NCBI RefSeq assembly: GCF_022346885.1
Contig: NZ_JAKRNK010000006.1
Location: 62,001 to 126,000, forward strand
Origin: Paenibacillus sp. ACRRX
GTDB taxonomy: Bacteria; Bacillota; Bacilli; Paenibacillales; Paenibacillaceae
DNA: 64,000 nucleotides
Direction: 5' to 3'
Shown one piece after another: positions 62,476-64,000 of the stretch. The notes below the pieces were generated by a model that did no database searches, was not told the DNA's origin, and saw only the letters and a program-made list of their open reading frames with translations. The position numbers and the translations under genes were made by a program. Every line of letters begins with the position of its first letter. Within the stretch, counting starts at the first letter, position 1.

Positions 62476-64000
62476 ATGAGTGTGGTATTTACAGATCATG
62501 CCGATATATGGTATCGGTCAGCTGAACAGAAGGCAGCCCAGTATTTTGCATCCCTTCGCAAGCAAGTCATAGAAGAGACTTATGTCCCTGTCCTGACAGA
62601 GGACATTCAAATGTGGAAAAAGAACCATATTCACCGTCATTCCTTGCTGTCCTTTTTTTCGAAGCGAAAAAGAAAGCCTGATTCTCGGGATTACCACAGT
62701 TATATCCAGTGGCTGAATTATACTGGGAAACTGGATGAATATTTGGATCGAAGTGTTTCCTATATTTATTTACGGGATCTGGGCAAGGCACTTGACTCTT
62801 CTGACACACAGACTCGAGTTCAGCGTGTAGTTGCCGATGTTAAAAATCATTTACTTCATTCCAATCCAGTGAACATGGGAAAACAAACAGAGTTAATGAG
62901 CCTGAAAGCCTTATATCGATGGGCTCAGACAAAAGGCATCGAATCGGATATTATTTGGGTTATTGATAAACTCAAGGCTGTATCCACACATATTCCGCAG
63001 GAATTGAATGCCGAGCATGCGCAGCGCAAGCTGATCAAGATTATTGTTGGGGTATTGTTGCATGTCATAGAAGAAATGGATGATACAACTTTGCCGGCAG
63101 AACGCACGAAGAGAATGGGCGAAGCTATTAGAATTGGTTATTCCTATGGTCTGACTTATCCGTTTATCGATGATCTACTTGATTCCCAAATTCTAACCTC
63201 ACATGAGAAAGAACAATATTCTAAGATGATTAGAACGGCTCTTCTGACTGGATCTGTGCCGGAATTAGGCGAGTGGACAGGGAGTAATCTGGAGTTTATT
63301 CAATATGTACATTCAGAACTACGGGATGCTTTTGAATACATTAAGCATCAGCAAGGGAAGGAAACACAAAAGACATTTTTTGAGCAGTCTTACGTGTTTT
63401 TTCATGCTCAGGAAATCGATCGTATGAAAGAGCTGTCTAACGCTGATTACACCAATGAGCAGCTTTATATACCCATCATTTTAAAATCTTCTTCATCCCG
63501 ATTAATTGTTCGCTCTGTCATTGGTGCATCCACGGACGAGGATTTTGATCAGCGTACTTTCTTTTATGGCATTTACAATCAGTTGGCTGATGATTTCGCG
63601 GATATGTTTGATGACATGCAAAATGGTGCAGTAACACCCTATACCTATTATTTAAAATATCGGGACCAGCGTTCAGATCTGATAAACCCCTTTGAGTTGT
63701 ACTGGGCGGTCATCTCGCATTTGATCCATCATGTGCATCATTCAGATATCAAGACTCGTGAGGTCATCCTGAATCGAGCGATTAATGGTCTAAAACGTTT
63801 CAAGGAACGCATCGGCACAGAAAAGTATAATGAAATGATGGAGATATTTGCATCAAGAATTCCGGCATTCAACCTTCTTATCCAGCAGATGGTTCGTAAA
63901 GCGGATGATGTGGATTTCTTTGACAAACTGCTGCGTGATCAGATGGTGATCTCGCTTAGAACCGATCGAGAGGAAAAGGAATTTTTCCAAGATACTGTTA
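62476..64000 (+). CDS. Class I isoprenoid-biosynthesis enzyme (3' end beyond window)
   Basis: 508 residues are visible from ATG 62476 (a weak TTGAGG site lies about 12 nt upstream). All-helical sequence with a DDLLD (D232-D236) aspartate-rich motif in SYGLTYPFIDDLLDS, the first metal-binding motif of class I prenyl transferases and terpene synthases, and a long helical region after it. Known: such enzymes condense or cyclise prenyl diphosphates. It is longer than a standard prenyl synthase (about 300 aa). A plausible partner could lie downstream. The family call rests mainly on one motif and helix pattern. Confidence 0.65.
   Translation, partial: MSVVFTDHADIWYRSAEQKAAQYFASLRKQVIEETYVPVLTEDIQMWKKNHIHRHSLLSFFSKRKRKPDSRDYHSYIQWLNYTGKLDEYLDRSVSYIYLRDLGKALDSSDTQTRVQRVVADVKNHLLHSNPVNMGKQTELMSLKALYRWAQTKGIESDIIWVIDKLKAVSTHIPQELNAEHAQRKLIKIIVGVLLHVIEEMDDTTLPAERTKRMGEAIRIGYSYGLTYPFIDDLLDSQILTSHEKEQYSKMIRTALLTGSVPELGEWTGSNLEFIQYVHSELRDAFEYIKHQQGKETQKTFFEQSYVFFHAQEIDRMKELSNADYTNEQLYIPIILKSSSSRLIVRSVIGASTDEDFDQRTFFYGIYNQLADDFADMFDDMQNGAVTPYTYYLKYRDQRSDLINPFELYWAVISHLIHHVHHSDIKTREVILNRAINGLKRFKERIGTEKYNEMMEIFASRIPAFNLLIQQMVRKADDVDFFDKLLRDQMVISLRTDREEKEFFQDTV

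Overview
The window looks like the chromosome of a mid-G+C, spore-forming Firmicute, most probably Paenibacillus or a close relative. Evidence: strong AGGAGG-type ribosome binding sites, Fur and PerR boxes of the Bacillus type, an S-layer-homology protein, a YheC/YheD-type spore-coat ATP-grasp protein, an M60 peptidase with an NPCBM domain, a type I-C CRISPR repeat, and many MFS, EamA and ABC transporters. I see no rRNA or tRNA genes and no intact insertion sequence. The genus call is an inference from gene content.

Layout. 1-2001: 3'-truncated secreted M60 metallopeptidase (minus strand). 2.9-6.2 kb: a cytochrome P450, a wrecked ABC-F gene and a Mef-like efflux pump. 6.5-11 kb: Gfo/Idh/MocA oxidoreductase, a VOC protein, and a divergent EamA transporter/MocR regulator pair. 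11.4-26.6 kb: the most unusual part, seven same-strand genes ending in a terminator: a 1306-aa modular protein, two paralogous proteins (one with a PGRS-like glycine tail), a second glycine-rich protein, an 841-aa pentapeptide-repeat protein, a 102-aa protein and an 1867-aa single-module iterative type I polyketide synthase (KS-AT-DH-KR-ACP). 26.8-33.4 kb: an OmpR-type two-component system and an adjoining ABC-permease/HlyD-adaptor/lipoprotein operon; both promoters carry TTCA direct repeats at 11-nt pitch in the same position relative to the -10 box.

33.6-49.5 kb is more ordinary: two secreted FN3-like proteins, a YjjG-type HAD phosphatase, a CDF metal transporter, two MFS pumps, a YheC/D protein, a YdeI/OmdA-like protein, a Fur-controlled siderophore transporter, SelO, and a PerR-controlled ahpC-ahpF pair. 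49.7-58.6 kb is accessory: a type I-C CRISPR array without cas genes in view, decayed coding fragments, secreted proteins of unknown role, a methyltransferase, a Tn554-type relic, an RCC1-like/SLH surface protein and an orphan SUKH immunity protein. 58.6-64 kb: a membrane protein, a WYL regulator, a DinB protein, a GNAT acetyltransferase and the start of a class I isoprenoid enzyme with a DDLLD motif.

Best candidate for an undescribed system: the 11.4-26.6 kb cluster. A repeated module of about 70 residues occurs in both the 1306-aa and 841-aa proteins, the 186-aa protein is a tail-less paralogue of the 415-aa glycine-rich protein, and an iterative PKS without a thioesterase closes the set. 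I read it as a lipid- or polyketide-associated surface or effector assembly; that function is inference.
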